Shown piece by piece: positions 31,796 through 39,159 of a DNA stretch of 64,000 nt; positions within the stretch are counted from its first letter, which is position 1; each line of letters starts with the position of its first letter. The notes beneath the pieces were generated by a model that worked only from the letters and a program-made list of their open reading frames with translations, was not told the DNA's origin and made no database searches. The stretch lies in the NCBI GenBank assembly GCA_016190985.1, contig JACPPI010000027.1:59620-123619 (forward strand), read 5' to 3'. A program made the translations under genes and the position numbers. Origin of the DNA: Opitutia bacterium. Its GTDB lineage: Bacteria; Verrucomicrobiota; Verrucomicrobiia; Opitutales; Opitutaceae.

Positions 31796-32626
31796 ATGAA
31801 TTCCCCCCTTTCCGCCCGCTACCGCACCGCGTTTGTCACCGGCGCCAGCACGGGCCTCGGCCTCGCCTTCACCGACATGCTCCTCGCGGGCGGCGTCGAG
31901 GTCTGGGGCACCTCGCGCGATCCGGCGCGCCTGGCGGCGCGCACCGGGTTTCACGCGGTCGCGCTTGAGCTGGGCGACGGCCCGACAGCCGAGCGCGCCT
32001 TCCTCGACGCCGAAAAGACGGCGGGCGGATTCGCTCTTGTCATCAACAACGCCGGGTTCGGCGCCTTCGGCGCGTTCGCGCACACCGACTTCGCCGTGTG
32101 GGAGGAGCAGTTGCGGACGATGCTCGTCAACACCGCGCGCCTCAGCCACGCCGCCCTGCGCGGCCTGCTCGCCCGGAAACACGGCGCGCTGGTCAACATC
32201 TCGTCCATCGCCGGCGAGTTCGGGATGCCCTATCAGGCCGTCTACAACACGGCCAAGGCCGGACTCTCCGCGCTCAACGAGAGCCTGATGTATGAGGTGA
32301 AGGACACTGGCGTCATTGTGATTGATTTTCGTCCGGGCGATTTCCGCACGGATTTCGAGGGCTCGGTCCGCCGCCCCGCCCAAGCCGGTGCCGATGCGGC
32401 ACAGAGCGGCCGCATGGCGCGGGTCTGGGCCGGTTTCACCGCCATGATGCGGTCCGGCCCGCCGCCGGCGCAGGCTGCCGCCGACCTCCGCGCCGCCCTG
32501 CTCCGCGGGCGCAGCGGCACGGTGCGCACGGGCCGTTTCTTCCAGGCCAGGCTCGCGCCTTTCCTCGCGCGCTTCGGCTCGCTGGCTCTGAAGCGTCGCA
32601 TTCAGGAAAAATATTTCGGACTATGA
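31796..32626 (+). CDS. short-chain dehydrogenase/reductase
   Basis: From ATG 31796 the protein is 276 aa. It has the NAD(P)-binding TGASTGLGLAFTDMLLAG, the NNAGFGAFG loop, catalytic Ser in NISSIAGEFG and the Y-x-x-x-K pair in YQAVYNTAKAGLSAL. This is a classical SDR and would suit 3-ketoacyl reduction. In a setting with an alpha-oxoamine synthase it could instead be a 3-ketosphinganine-type reductase; both are inference. It runs into the next glycosyltransferase gene after 47 bases. Confidence 0.9.
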   Translation: MNSPLSARYRTAFVTGASTGLGLAFTDMLLAGGVEVWGTSRDPARLAARTGFHAVALELGDGPTAERAFLDAEKTAGGFALVINNAGFGAFGAFAHTDFAVWEEQLRTMLVNTARLSHAALRGLLARKHGALVNISSIAGEFGMPYQAVYNTAKAGLSALNESLMYEVKDTGVIVIDFRPGDFRTDFEGSVRRPAQAGADAAQSGRMARVWAGFTAMMRSGPPPAQAAADLRAALLRGRSGTVRTGRFFQARLAPFLARFGSLALKRRIQEKYFGL

Positions 32627-32673
32627 ACGAGCGGTCGCGACTGTCTTTTTGCAGGCTCCTGCAATAATCTCCC

Positions 32674-33915
32674 ATGCCGCGCGTCCGCATCCTCGTCCTG
32701 ACCTCCAGCACCGGCGCCGGCCACGACGCCCGCGCCCAGGCCTTCGCCGAGTGGTGCTTCGAGCTTTACCGGCACGACGTCGACGTCCGCATCGAGCAGA
32801 TGCTGGAAAAATCGTCCGGCTTTTTCCGGCTGGGCGTGAATTTCTACAATTGGATCCAGAAAAAATCCCCGTGGCTGCACAAGGCCTTCTACATGTTTGT
32901 CGAGCTGCTGGGCTTCCTCAACAAGCGCTCGGTCAGCTTCGGCCGCGGCTACTACGAGGCCGTGCTGCGCGAATACCGGCCCCACCTCGTGTTCAGCGTG
33001 CACGACTGCCTCAACCGCGGCTATTTCCAGCTCGCCCGCCAGGTGCTCGGCGCGGACCGCGTGCGCTGCGCGACCTACTGCGGCGAATTCTCCGGCGGCT
33101 TCGGCTACAGCGGCAACTGGGTCGAACCCAGCGCCGACCTCTACCTCTCCCGCACGGCCACGGCGCGGGACTACGCGCTGAAGCTCGGCATGCCCCGCGA
33201 GCGCACCCGGGTGCGCGGCCACCTGATGCAGCCGCGCCAGCATACCGAGATGCTCAAGGCCGAGGCCCGCACGGCGTTCATTGAGGAGAAGCTCGAGCTG
33301 CGCTCCGACTTGTTCACAGTCTTCCTGGCCACGGGGGGCAACGGTGCCAACAACCACCTGGATCTGCTGCCCGCGCTGCTGCCCTGGGCCGACCGCGTCC
33401 AGGCCATCGTCATCTGCGGGCGAAACCGCGAGGCCTACAACCAGCTCGTGCACTGGCGCGCGGAGCACCCGGAGTTCAACTGCTTTGTGGACGGCTTCTC
33501 CGAGGAGGTGCACCTCCTCCTCCAGGTGAGCGACGCCATCGTCACGCGCGGCGGCACCACCACCTGCGCCAAGGCCCTGCATTTCCGCTGCCCGATCATC
33601 TTCAACGCCATCGGCGGCATCATGCCGCAGGAGGCGCTGACGGTGAAATATTTCCGGCGCGGCGAGGGCGCGGAGCTGATTGCCGACGCGGCGGACTTCG
33701 CCCGCGTCATCCGGGGCTGGATGGAGAACCGCCGCGAGTATGACCGGCTCCGCGCCAATTTCCTCAAGCTCCGCTACGACGAGGATCCCACGCTGGTCGT
33801 GCGCGAGCTCGTGGACCTCGCGCAGGAAACCCTGGCCTCGACGGCGTCCGGCGGCGGCGGATCCGGCGCCAGGCTCCAGGCCGGTCCGTTCCCGCCCAAG
33901 CCGCGAAAGTGGTGA
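32674..33915 (+). CDS. MGDG-synthase-like glycosyltransferase (GT28 type)
   Basis: This 413-aa protein begins LVLTSSTGAGHDARAQAFAE, the N-terminal diacylglycerol glycosyltransferase motif (G-x-GH) of MGDG/UgtP synthases. The C-terminal half has VFLATGGNGANNH and VTRGGTTTCAKALHFRCPII, the donor-binding GT28 region. Enzymes of this group transfer a sugar to a lipid such as diacylglycerol or ceramide. Its position right after ACP-dehydratase, KS and SDR genes suggests it glycosylates the lipid they help make. The C-terminal 30 residues are Gly/Pro-rich and look like read-out into non-conserved sequence. Confidence 0.87.
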   Translation: MPRVRILVLTSSTGAGHDARAQAFAEWCFELYRHDVDVRIEQMLEKSSGFFRLGVNFYNWIQKKSPWLHKAFYMFVELLGFLNKRSVSFGRGYYEAVLREYRPHLVFSVHDCLNRGYFQLARQVLGADRVRCATYCGEFSGGFGYSGNWVEPSADLYLSRTATARDYALKLGMPRERTRVRGHLMQPRQHTEMLKAEARTAFIEEKLELRSDLFTVFLATGGNGANNHLDLLPALLPWADRVQAIVICGRNREAYNQLVHWRAEHPEFNCFVDGFSEEVHLLLQVSDAIVTRGGTTTCAKALHFRCPIIFNAIGGIMPQEALTVKYFRRGEGAELIADAADFARVIRGWMENRREYDRLRANFLKLRYDEDPTLVVRELVDLAQETLASTASGGGGSGARLQAGPFPPKPRKW

Positions 33916-33956
33916 GCGATCCTTTGGCTCTCAAAGGCCTCCATCTCGGCCTGACG

Positions 33957-34586
33957 TCAGCGATGAGCCACGCCATCAGGCGTTGGCTCTTGTAGGTTCG
34001 GCTCCTTTTCGGCCTGATTTAGCTGGCAGCGCTTTGCATACATGGCGCGATTGAACTGCTCCATGTAATAACCCCCAGCCCTAATAAAGTCATAGTATAC
34101 CTGACTTTCGTAACCGGTTCGGCTCGAAGGAGGATGACTCGGATCGTTCGACATCAATTGGGCCAAAAAGCTCGCAAGCTGGCTCTTCGCAACTGCTGCT
34201 AGGTTCGATTCTAGAGGTGGTAATATATCAGTTCGCGAATTCAATCCCGGGTAGTAAATTCCCTCTGGGTGTGAAGTGAGGAATGTCAAACCGGCTTCTT
34301 CAAAGACAATTCCAGCATCCCCCACAGGATCGCGGCTCTTTAGCATGGCGATTCGTTTCCGATAAACTGGATCAAATATAGCACGCCACTCGTCCCTGCT
34401 TCTTTGCTCCTTTTGTTGTTCCCCGCTTACCGCGTGATATCCTTCGATCAGCGGTGCGACCGGAATCAGTGCTATTACCGCGACACTAAATGCCGCCGCT
34501 CCTGCAGTCTGTTGAGCATCTTGTTTGCTCATGCAGCCGCCAACTGCACATGCGAGAAGTGCCGTGATCAGGTGGCTCACTTTCAT
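33957..34586 (-). CDS. lipoprotein of unknown function, lower GC
   Basis: This 209-aa protein has a lipoprotein signal MKVSHLITALLACAVGGC with Cys18. A short hydrophobic segment follows (AAFSVAVIALIPVAPLIEGY). The rest is polar with no recognised motif; tyrosine-rich stretches occur near the end (ESQVYYDFIRAGGYYMEQFN). Codons are clearly richer in A and T than in neighbouring genes, which suggests recent arrival. It is convergent with the GT28-type gene and is followed upstream by transposase debris. Confidence 0.75.
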   Translation of the reverse strand: MKVSHLITALLACAVGGCMSKQDAQQTAGAAAFSVAVIALIPVAPLIEGYHAVSGEQQKEQRSRDEWRAIFDPVYRKRIAMLKSRDPVGDAGIVFEEAGLTFLTSHPEGIYYPGLNSRTDILPPLESNLAAVAKSQLASFLAQLMSNDPSHPPSSRTGYESQVYYDFIRAGGYYMEQFNRAMYAKRCQLNQAEKEPNLQEPTPDGVAHR

Positions 34587-34658
34587 CTTCTACCGAACAG
34601 CTAAGATGAAAGGCGGCTGGTTGCGCGAGTCTCAAAATCAGCGTGGATTGCCGTTACC

Positions 34659-34802
34659 ATGCGCTACACCGGAATCGATTATCATAAGCGTTACTCGGTG
34701 GCTTGCACCGTGGATACCGAGGGTGGGCGCGTCCAGTCGGCACGCATCAACCAGAACGAACCGGCGGCCTTCGCCGTCAGGCTTGATCCGAGTCCTTTGT
34801 AA
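34659..34802 (+). pseudogene. 5' fragment of an IS110-type transposase
   Basis: The first 44 codons read MRYTGIDYHKRYSVACTVD, then GGRVQSARINQNEPAAFAVR. This matches the RuvC-like N-terminus of IS110-family DEDD transposases, including the first Asp in GIDYHK. The reading frame ends after 47 codons at TTG TAA, exactly where a 23-bp palindrome begins. Nothing of the remaining transposase is seen beyond the downstream unit. Confidence 0.7.
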
Positions 34803-34818
34803 CGTATTATATTACAAA
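34796..34818. promoter_or_regulatory. palindromic site upstream of the small HTH gene
   Basis: TTTGTAACGTA, centre T, TATATTACAAA: seven perfect outer bases on each side plus near-symmetry inside. It ends 13 bases before the ATG at 34832. The same site with perfect 11-base arms lies just after the gene (35231-35253). The placement suits an autoregulatory operator. Confidence 0.7.
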
Positions 34819-34831
34819 CATCCCATCGCCC

Positions 34832-35197
34832 ATGCAGCCATATCCCACCCCACGCAGTCTGAAGCTAACCGCAGAGATCGTTCAGACCCTGGCCGAGGCC
34901 GCCGAGCTGGCGGCGCGCCGGGCCATGCGCGAGGTCCGCCACCGCTTCCGCAAGCGGCAGGGTGCCACCCTGCGGCCCGGCCCCGAGACGCCACTCTGGA
35001 ACGAACTCGTCAAGCAGACGCTACCACTACTGCGGAAACGGGGGAGCAAGGCGCAACTGGCGCGACTGCTCGAGCTGCCACGCCAGCGCCTGCAGGACTG
35101 CCTCAAAGCGAAAACGGCCCACTTAGACGCCGAGCGCACGTTGTTGCTGATGTGCTGGGTCGCCGCCCGCCAGCAGGGACGCGAACTTGTGCCCTAA
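34832..35197 (+). CDS. small basic protein with C-terminal helix-turn-helix
   Basis: This 121-aa protein is rich in Arg and Leu and mostly helical. Residues 72-108 (SKAQLARLLELPRQRLQDCL, KAKTAHLDAERTLLLMCWV) have the spacing of an XRE/Cro-type helix-turn-helix. The N-terminal part (EAAELAARRAMREVRHRFRK) could be a dimerisation or nucleic-acid-binding helix. No named family was recognised. It is bracketed by two near-identical palindromes and sits next to a transposase fragment, so it may be a self-regulating passenger of a small mobile unit. Confidence 0.7.
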   Translation: MQPYPTPRSLKLTAEIVQTLAEAAELAARRAMREVRHRFRKRQGATLRPGPETPLWNELVKQTLPLLRKRGSKAQLARLLELPRQRLQDCLKAKTAHLDAERTLLLMCWVAARQQGRELVP

Positions 35198-35230
35198 TGG
35201 GCAGGCAAAGGCACGGGGCGGGCTTCGCCG

Positions 35231-35253
35231 TTTGTAACGTATTACGTTACAAA
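35231..35253. promoter_or_regulatory. second copy of the palindromic site, downstream of the HTH gene
   Basis: TTTGTAACGTA, centre T, TACGTTACAAA: a perfect palindrome with 11-base arms. It matches the upstream copy at 21 of 23 bases. It could be an operator for the following glycosyltransferase or mark the right edge of a 458-base unit. Confidence 0.75.
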
Positions 35254-35353
35254 CCGGTTTGGGGTGGCTGATCATGCTTGTTGGAGGATGCAGTCTGGAC
35301 GGTTTCTTTTTGATGTCATTTTGGGCCTCTTCGTGGCTAGTTAGGAGCCAGCC

Positions 35354-36613
35354 TTGGACCCGAAGCCGCCCCACATCGCCCTCCTGTTCACGACGTTTCC
35401 CAAAACCTCGGAGACGTTTTTGCAGCGTGACGTGGCGGCGTTGCAGGCCAAGGGACTCAAGCTGAAACTCTACTCGCTATGGGGCGGAGGCGGCACGTTC
35501 AACGGACTGCCGGTGCGGAACTTCAACAAGTGGCGGCTCATCGGGGTTTTCCTGGTCATCATCCCGTGGAATTGCCTGCGCCGTCCGCGGCTGATGCGCG
35601 ATCTTTTCGAGGGGGTTTTCACGCGGCGGGCGCCGTCGTGGCTGAATTTCTGGGAGAACATGCTCGGGGCCGGTTTCGCCGGCAGCTTTGCCCGCGAAAT
35701 GCGCCTCGACCCGCCCGCGCTCGTGCACGGCGCCTGGGCCGGGGCGCCGGCAACGGCCGGCTGGGTTTTCTGGCGGATGTTCGGCTGGCCCTACAGCGTC
35801 GGGGCGCACGCTTACGACCTCTACGAACACGGCGGCGACTGGTGGCTGCTGGAAAAGCTGCAGCATGCGCGCTTCATCCACACCTCGACCGAGATGGGCC
35901 GGCGCGAACTGGTCGCGCGCGGCGTGCCGGCCGACAAGATCCAGGTCATCCGCCGCGGACTCGACACCTTCCCGGCGTTCAAGCCGCTGCGTCCGCACCG
36001 CCGGCCGCTGCGGTTGCTCAGCATCGCGCGGCTCGTGCCGAAGAAGGGACTCGATCACCAATTGCGCATTTACGCCGCGCTGAAGGAGGCGGGCATCGCG
36101 TTCGAGGCCCGGATCGTCGGCGAGGGCCCGTTGCGCGAGTTGTTGGAACAGCAGGCCGCGCAGTTGCAGCTGGCCGGCGAGGTGAAATTCACCGGCCAGC
36201 TCGCGCAGCCCGAGGTGTGGACACAATTGGCGTGGGCCGACGTGTTGCTGCACACGGGCGTCGTGGCGCCCAGCGGCGACCGCGACGGCCTGCCCAATGT
36301 CATCCCCGAAGCCATGGCGGCGGGCGTGCTGGTGGTCACGTCGCCCGTGGCAGCGACAACCGAGGCCATCAGCCAGGAGCGCACGGGGCTGGTGGCGGAT
36401 GTGGATCTGCCGCTGGCGTGGGTGGTGGCGCTCCGGCGGCTCGGCGAGGACGACAGGCTGGCCGAAACCCTGCGCGCCGGCGCCCGGCGCTGGGTGGAAG
36501 AGAATTACGACGCGCACAAGAACACGGCCCGGCTGGTGGAGTGCTTTCAGGAGGCGATGAAGGGTTTGCCACGAAAAGGCCCAGAATCATTTGACCACGG
36601 ATTGCACGGATGA
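35354..36613 (+). CDS. GT4-family glycosyltransferase (WcaL-like)
   Basis: This 419-aa protein starts at TTG 35354, supported by AGGAG at 35343-35347 with normal spacing. The N-terminus LLFTTFPKTSETFLQRDVAA is typical of WcaL/AmsK-type enzymes. The donor half has LLSIARLVPKKGLDHQLRIY and GDRDGLPNVIPEAMAAGVLV, the E-x7-E region of GT4. It has no signal or membrane segment beyond a hydrophobic patch near 60. The last residues (FDHGLHG) and the TGA stop come from a dispersed repeat. It opens the glycan locus. Confidence 0.9.
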   Translation: MDPKPPHIALLFTTFPKTSETFLQRDVAALQAKGLKLKLYSLWGGGGTFNGLPVRNFNKWRLIGVFLVIIPWNCLRRPRLMRDLFEGVFTRRAPSWLNFWENMLGAGFAGSFAREMRLDPPALVHGAWAGAPATAGWVFWRMFGWPYSVGAHAYDLYEHGGDWWLLEKLQHARFIHTSTEMGRRELVARGVPADKIQVIRRGLDTFPAFKPLRPHRRPLRLLSIARLVPKKGLDHQLRIYAALKEAGIAFEARIVGEGPLRELLEQQAAQLQLAGEVKFTGQLAQPEVWTQLAWADVLLHTGVVAPSGDRDGLPNVIPEAMAAGVLVVTSPVAATTEAISQERTGLVADVDLPLAWVVALRRLGEDDRLAETLRAGARRWVEENYDAHKNTARLVECFQEAMKGLPRKGPESFDHGLHG

Positions 36614-36721
36614 CCACTGACAACCAAACCAATCAGACTGACGAATGCCGTTGGATGTCGGGCTTTGCCCTGAATATCAGCGGACTCAGTCTCTATCCGT
36701 GTCAATCCGCGTCATCCGTGG
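36595..36721. repeat. inverted pair of CCACGGATGACAC-type repeats
   Basis: CCACGGATTGCACGGATGAC (36595-36614) and, in the opposite sense, the stretch 36695-36721 ending GTCATCCGTGG can pair across about 80 bases. The theme also occurs at the purD start. The left copy encodes the end of the upstream glycosyltransferase, including its stop codon; the right copy ends 13 bases before the next gene. Confidence 0.65.
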
Positions 36722-36734
36722 TTAATTTCTTCCG

Positions 36735-37787
36735 ATGATCTACTACGACACCACGAAGATGGGGGTGGCACGGCAGCGCTCGGGGCTGACCCGGGTCAGT
36801 TCAAGGCTGCGCGAGGAGTTCGGCGGCACCATCACCGAGGTGACATGGGACAACGATCAGCGCCGGTTTGTGAGCGGCAAGGAACAGGCCGCGGTGAAAT
36901 TCTCCCCGACCGACTGGCTGCTGACCGTGGAGCTGTTCAGCGAGGCGGAGCGGCCGGGCTTTTGGAACTTCCTCAATAATCCGCCGGGCCGGCTGGCGGC
37001 GATGTTCTACGACGCGATCCCGCTGCGCTGGCCGCACATCACGTGGCCGAAGAGCGTGCAGCGGCACCCGGAATACATGAAGATGCTGGCGGGGTCCGAC
37101 CGGATCTTTGCGATCTCGGAGGCCAGCCGGCAGGATCTCATCACGTTTTGGCGCTGGCAGGGGGTAGCGATCAAGGCGCAGGTGGAGCTGATCGAGCTGG
37201 GCGCGGATTTCGACGGCAGCCACCGGGTGCAGCGCGATGCCGTGATCCCCCAAGGCCGGCCGGCGCTGCTGTGCGTGGGGATTGTCGAGCCGCGCAAGAA
37301 CCAGGCGTTCCTGCTCGACGTGGCCGAGGCGCTGTGGCGCGACGGAGTGGACTTCGAGCTGCACATCGTGGGCCGGGTGAACCCGCACTTCGGCAAGCCG
37401 ATCGCCGAGCGCATGGGGAAATTGCAGAAACGCGAACCGCGCCTGCGCTTTCACCCGGCCGCGAGCGACGACGAACTCAGCCGGCTCTACGCCCGGGCCC
37501 GGGCCGTGGTGTTTCCCACCCTGGCCGAGGGCTGCGGGCTGCCATTGCTGGAGGCGCTGTGGCGCGGCGTGCCTTGCGTGGGCAGCGACCTGCCCGTGCT
37601 GCGGGAAATCACCGACGACGGCGGCTGCCTCTTGGCGCGGGTCAGCGACGCGGCGGATTGGGCGGCGAAGCTGCGGACCGTGCTGACCGACGAGGCGAAA
37701 ACCCGGCGGCTGCAGGCGGCGGCGATGGCGCGGAGCCTGCCCCGCTGGGGGGAGACGGCGGCGGCGGTGCGGAAGGCGCTGCGGTGA
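36735..37787 (+). CDS. GT4-family glycosyltransferase (mannosyltransferase-like)
   Basis: This 350-aa protein carries MFYDAIPLRWPHITWPKSVQ and IFAISEASRQDLITFW, then LLCVGIVEPRKNQAFLLDVA and VVFPTLAEGCGLPLLEALWR. This is the pattern of GT4 enzymes such as WbaZ/MtfB-type mannosyltransferases. The same AxFYDAIPL and ISEAS features occur in the enzyme at 39160-40326, so the two are probably paralogues adding related residues. A 57-base palindromic repeat begins 3 bases after its stop. Confidence 0.88.
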   Translation: MIYYDTTKMGVARQRSGLTRVSSRLREEFGGTITEVTWDNDQRRFVSGKEQAAVKFSPTDWLLTVELFSEAERPGFWNFLNNPPGRLAAMFYDAIPLRWPHITWPKSVQRHPEYMKMLAGSDRIFAISEASRQDLITFWRWQGVAIKAQVELIELGADFDGSHRVQRDAVIPQGRPALLCVGIVEPRKNQAFLLDVAEALWRDGVDFELHIVGRVNPHFGKPIAERMGKLQKREPRLRFHPAASDDELSRLYARARAVVFPTLAEGCGLPLLEALWRGVPCVGSDLPVLREITDDGGCLLARVSDAADWAAKLRTVLTDEAKTRRLQAAAMARSLPRWGETAAAVRKALR

Positions 37788-37789
37788 CA

Positions 37790-37846
37790 GGTGGAGCGGC
37801 CTGACCTCAGGCCGCTTTGCGCGCGTTGGGGTCAACGCGCCCCACC
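37790..37846. repeat. 57-base palindromic repeat, intergenic (copy B2)
   Basis: It begins GGTGGAGCGGCCTGACC and ends GGTCAACGCGCCCCACC. It contains two strong hairpins, GGCCTGA-CC-TCAGGCC and GCGCGTTG-GGG-TCAACGCGC (with a wobble pair). It matches 49 of 57 bases of the copy inside the rsmB-like gene. It lies between convergent genes and may act as a bidirectional stop. Confidence 0.88.
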
Positions 37847-37848
37847 TC

Positions 37849-39045
37849 CTACATCTGCTTGACGGCGTAGGCCATCGCGGCGGCGATCTTTTCGAGATCC
37901 GCGTCGCTGTGCAGGGCGGAGACGGCGGTGCGGATCAGGTCCTTGCCCGGCGGCACGGCCGGCGCGATGGACATGACGGTGAACACGCCCTTGTCGAGCA
38001 GCGCCTGCCAGAAGCGGTAGACGAGTTCCTTCGAGCCGAGCACGATGGGCACGGCGGGCGTTTCGCTGCCCCAGGTGTCGAGGCCGAGGCCCTTGAGCAT
38101 TTCGCGGTAGCGCCTGGTGTTGCGCCAGAGGCGCTCGAGGTGCTGCGGCTCGGACTGCATGAGGTCGAGCGAGGCGGAGGCGGCCGACGCCATGCTCGGG
38201 CTGATGGCGGCGCTGAAGATCGTCTGCTTCGAACTGGTGCGCAGGTATTCGATAAGCTCGCGCGAGCCGGCGACAAAGCCGCCGGTGCTCGCGAGGGACT
38301 TGGACATGCTGCCGCAGAGGAGGTCCACCTTGTCGTTCAGCTTGAAATGGTCGACGGTGCCGCGGCCCTGACGGCCGAGAATGCCGAAGCCGTGCGCGTC
38401 GTCGACCACGGTGAAGCAGCCCGCCTCCTCGCCGATGGTGGCCAGCTCCGGCAGGCGGCAGATGTGGCCTTCCATCGAGTAGACGCCCTCCATGACCAGC
38501 ATCTTCGGCTGGGTGTGGGAGACGCCTTTCAGCACCTGCCGCAGATCCTCGGGATTGTTATGGCTGAAGCGCTCGACCGTCGCCATCGACAGGCGGATGC
38601 CGTCCCACAGGCACGAGTGGATGTTCTTGTCGGCGAGGATGAGGTCGCCCTTCTGCGCGAACGAGGCCACGGCGGAGCAGCACGAGATGTAGCCCGCGAC
38701 GCTGATGTGGCAGGCTTCGCGGCCGAGGAAGGCGGCGAGTTTCTCCTCCAGCTCGACATGATAGGCGCGGGAGCCGTTGGAGATGCGCGCGCCGGTGGTG
38801 CTGGTGCCCCACTGCTTCGGCCCCAGCCCGCAGGCCTCGATGACCTTGGGGTGGAAAGACAGGCCGAGATAATCGTTGCTCGAGAGCATGATCATGTCGC
38901 GCCCCTGCAGGCGGATGTGGGTGCCCGCCTGCGCCTCCATGGCGTGGTAGTAGGGCTTGTATTTCAGCCGCATCTTCGTCGCGTAATCGTCCTGCGCGCG
39001 CTCGATGATGGCTTTCTTGGTCTTGGTGAACAGGGACAGGGCCAT
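37849..39045 (-). CDS. alpha-oxoamine synthase family PLP enzyme (serine palmitoyltransferase-like)
   Basis: This 398-aa enzyme belongs to the family of serine palmitoyltransferase, KBL and BioF. It has MLSSNDYLGLSFHPKVIEAC, the substrate-binding STTGARISNGSRAYHVELEE, VDDAHGFGILGRQGRGT and the PLP lysine in LLCGSMSKSLASTGGFVAG. Family members condense an amino acid with an acyl-CoA or acyl-ACP and release CO2. No other biotin gene is nearby, and the ACP, KS and SDR genes 6-9 kb away point to long-chain lipid (sphingoid-like) synthesis. That is inference; a BioF paralogue cannot be excluded. Confidence 0.88.
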   Translation of the reverse strand: MALSLFTKTKKAIIERAQDDYATKMRLKYKPYYHAMEAQAGTHIRLQGRDMIMLSSNDYLGLSFHPKVIEACGLGPKQWGTSTTGARISNGSRAYHVELEEKLAAFLGREACHISVAGYISCCSAVASFAQKGDLILADKNIHSCLWDGIRLSMATVERFSHNNPEDLRQVLKGVSHTQPKMLVMEGVYSMEGHICRLPELATIGEEAGCFTVVDDAHGFGILGRQGRGTVDHFKLNDKVDLLCGSMSKSLASTGGFVAGSRELIEYLRTSSKQTIFSAAISPSMASAASASLDLMQSEPQHLERLWRNTRRYREMLKGLGLDTWGSETPAVPIVLGSKELVYRFWQALLDKGVFTVMSIAPAVPPGKDLIRTAVSALHSDADLEKIAAAMAYAVKQM

Positions 39046-39159
39046 GAAATTTGTGCGCCGACTAGAGGTCAGAACGCGGGCCGTAGCAACCGCAAAGCCG
39101 TCTTCGCTCTTCGAGCTACGACGAGCCGGGGGCTGACACTGCTCCGCGGGTGGGCGGTT
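39046..39159. other. intergenic stretch with partial palindrome
   Basis: This 114-base gap lies between two minus-strand genes. It holds CGTAGC (near 39080) and GCTACG (near 39116) with a GC-rich loop between, similar in style to the other palindromic elements but without a second copy found. No promoter was recognised with confidence. Confidence 0.35.

Noticed and set aside
27585..37787. Aryl-polyene biosynthesis cluster
   Set aside because: KS, ACP-dehydratase, SDR, thioesterase and glycosyltransferases fit in part, but the second KS, ammonia-lyase, acyltransferases and membrane exporter of such clusters are missing.
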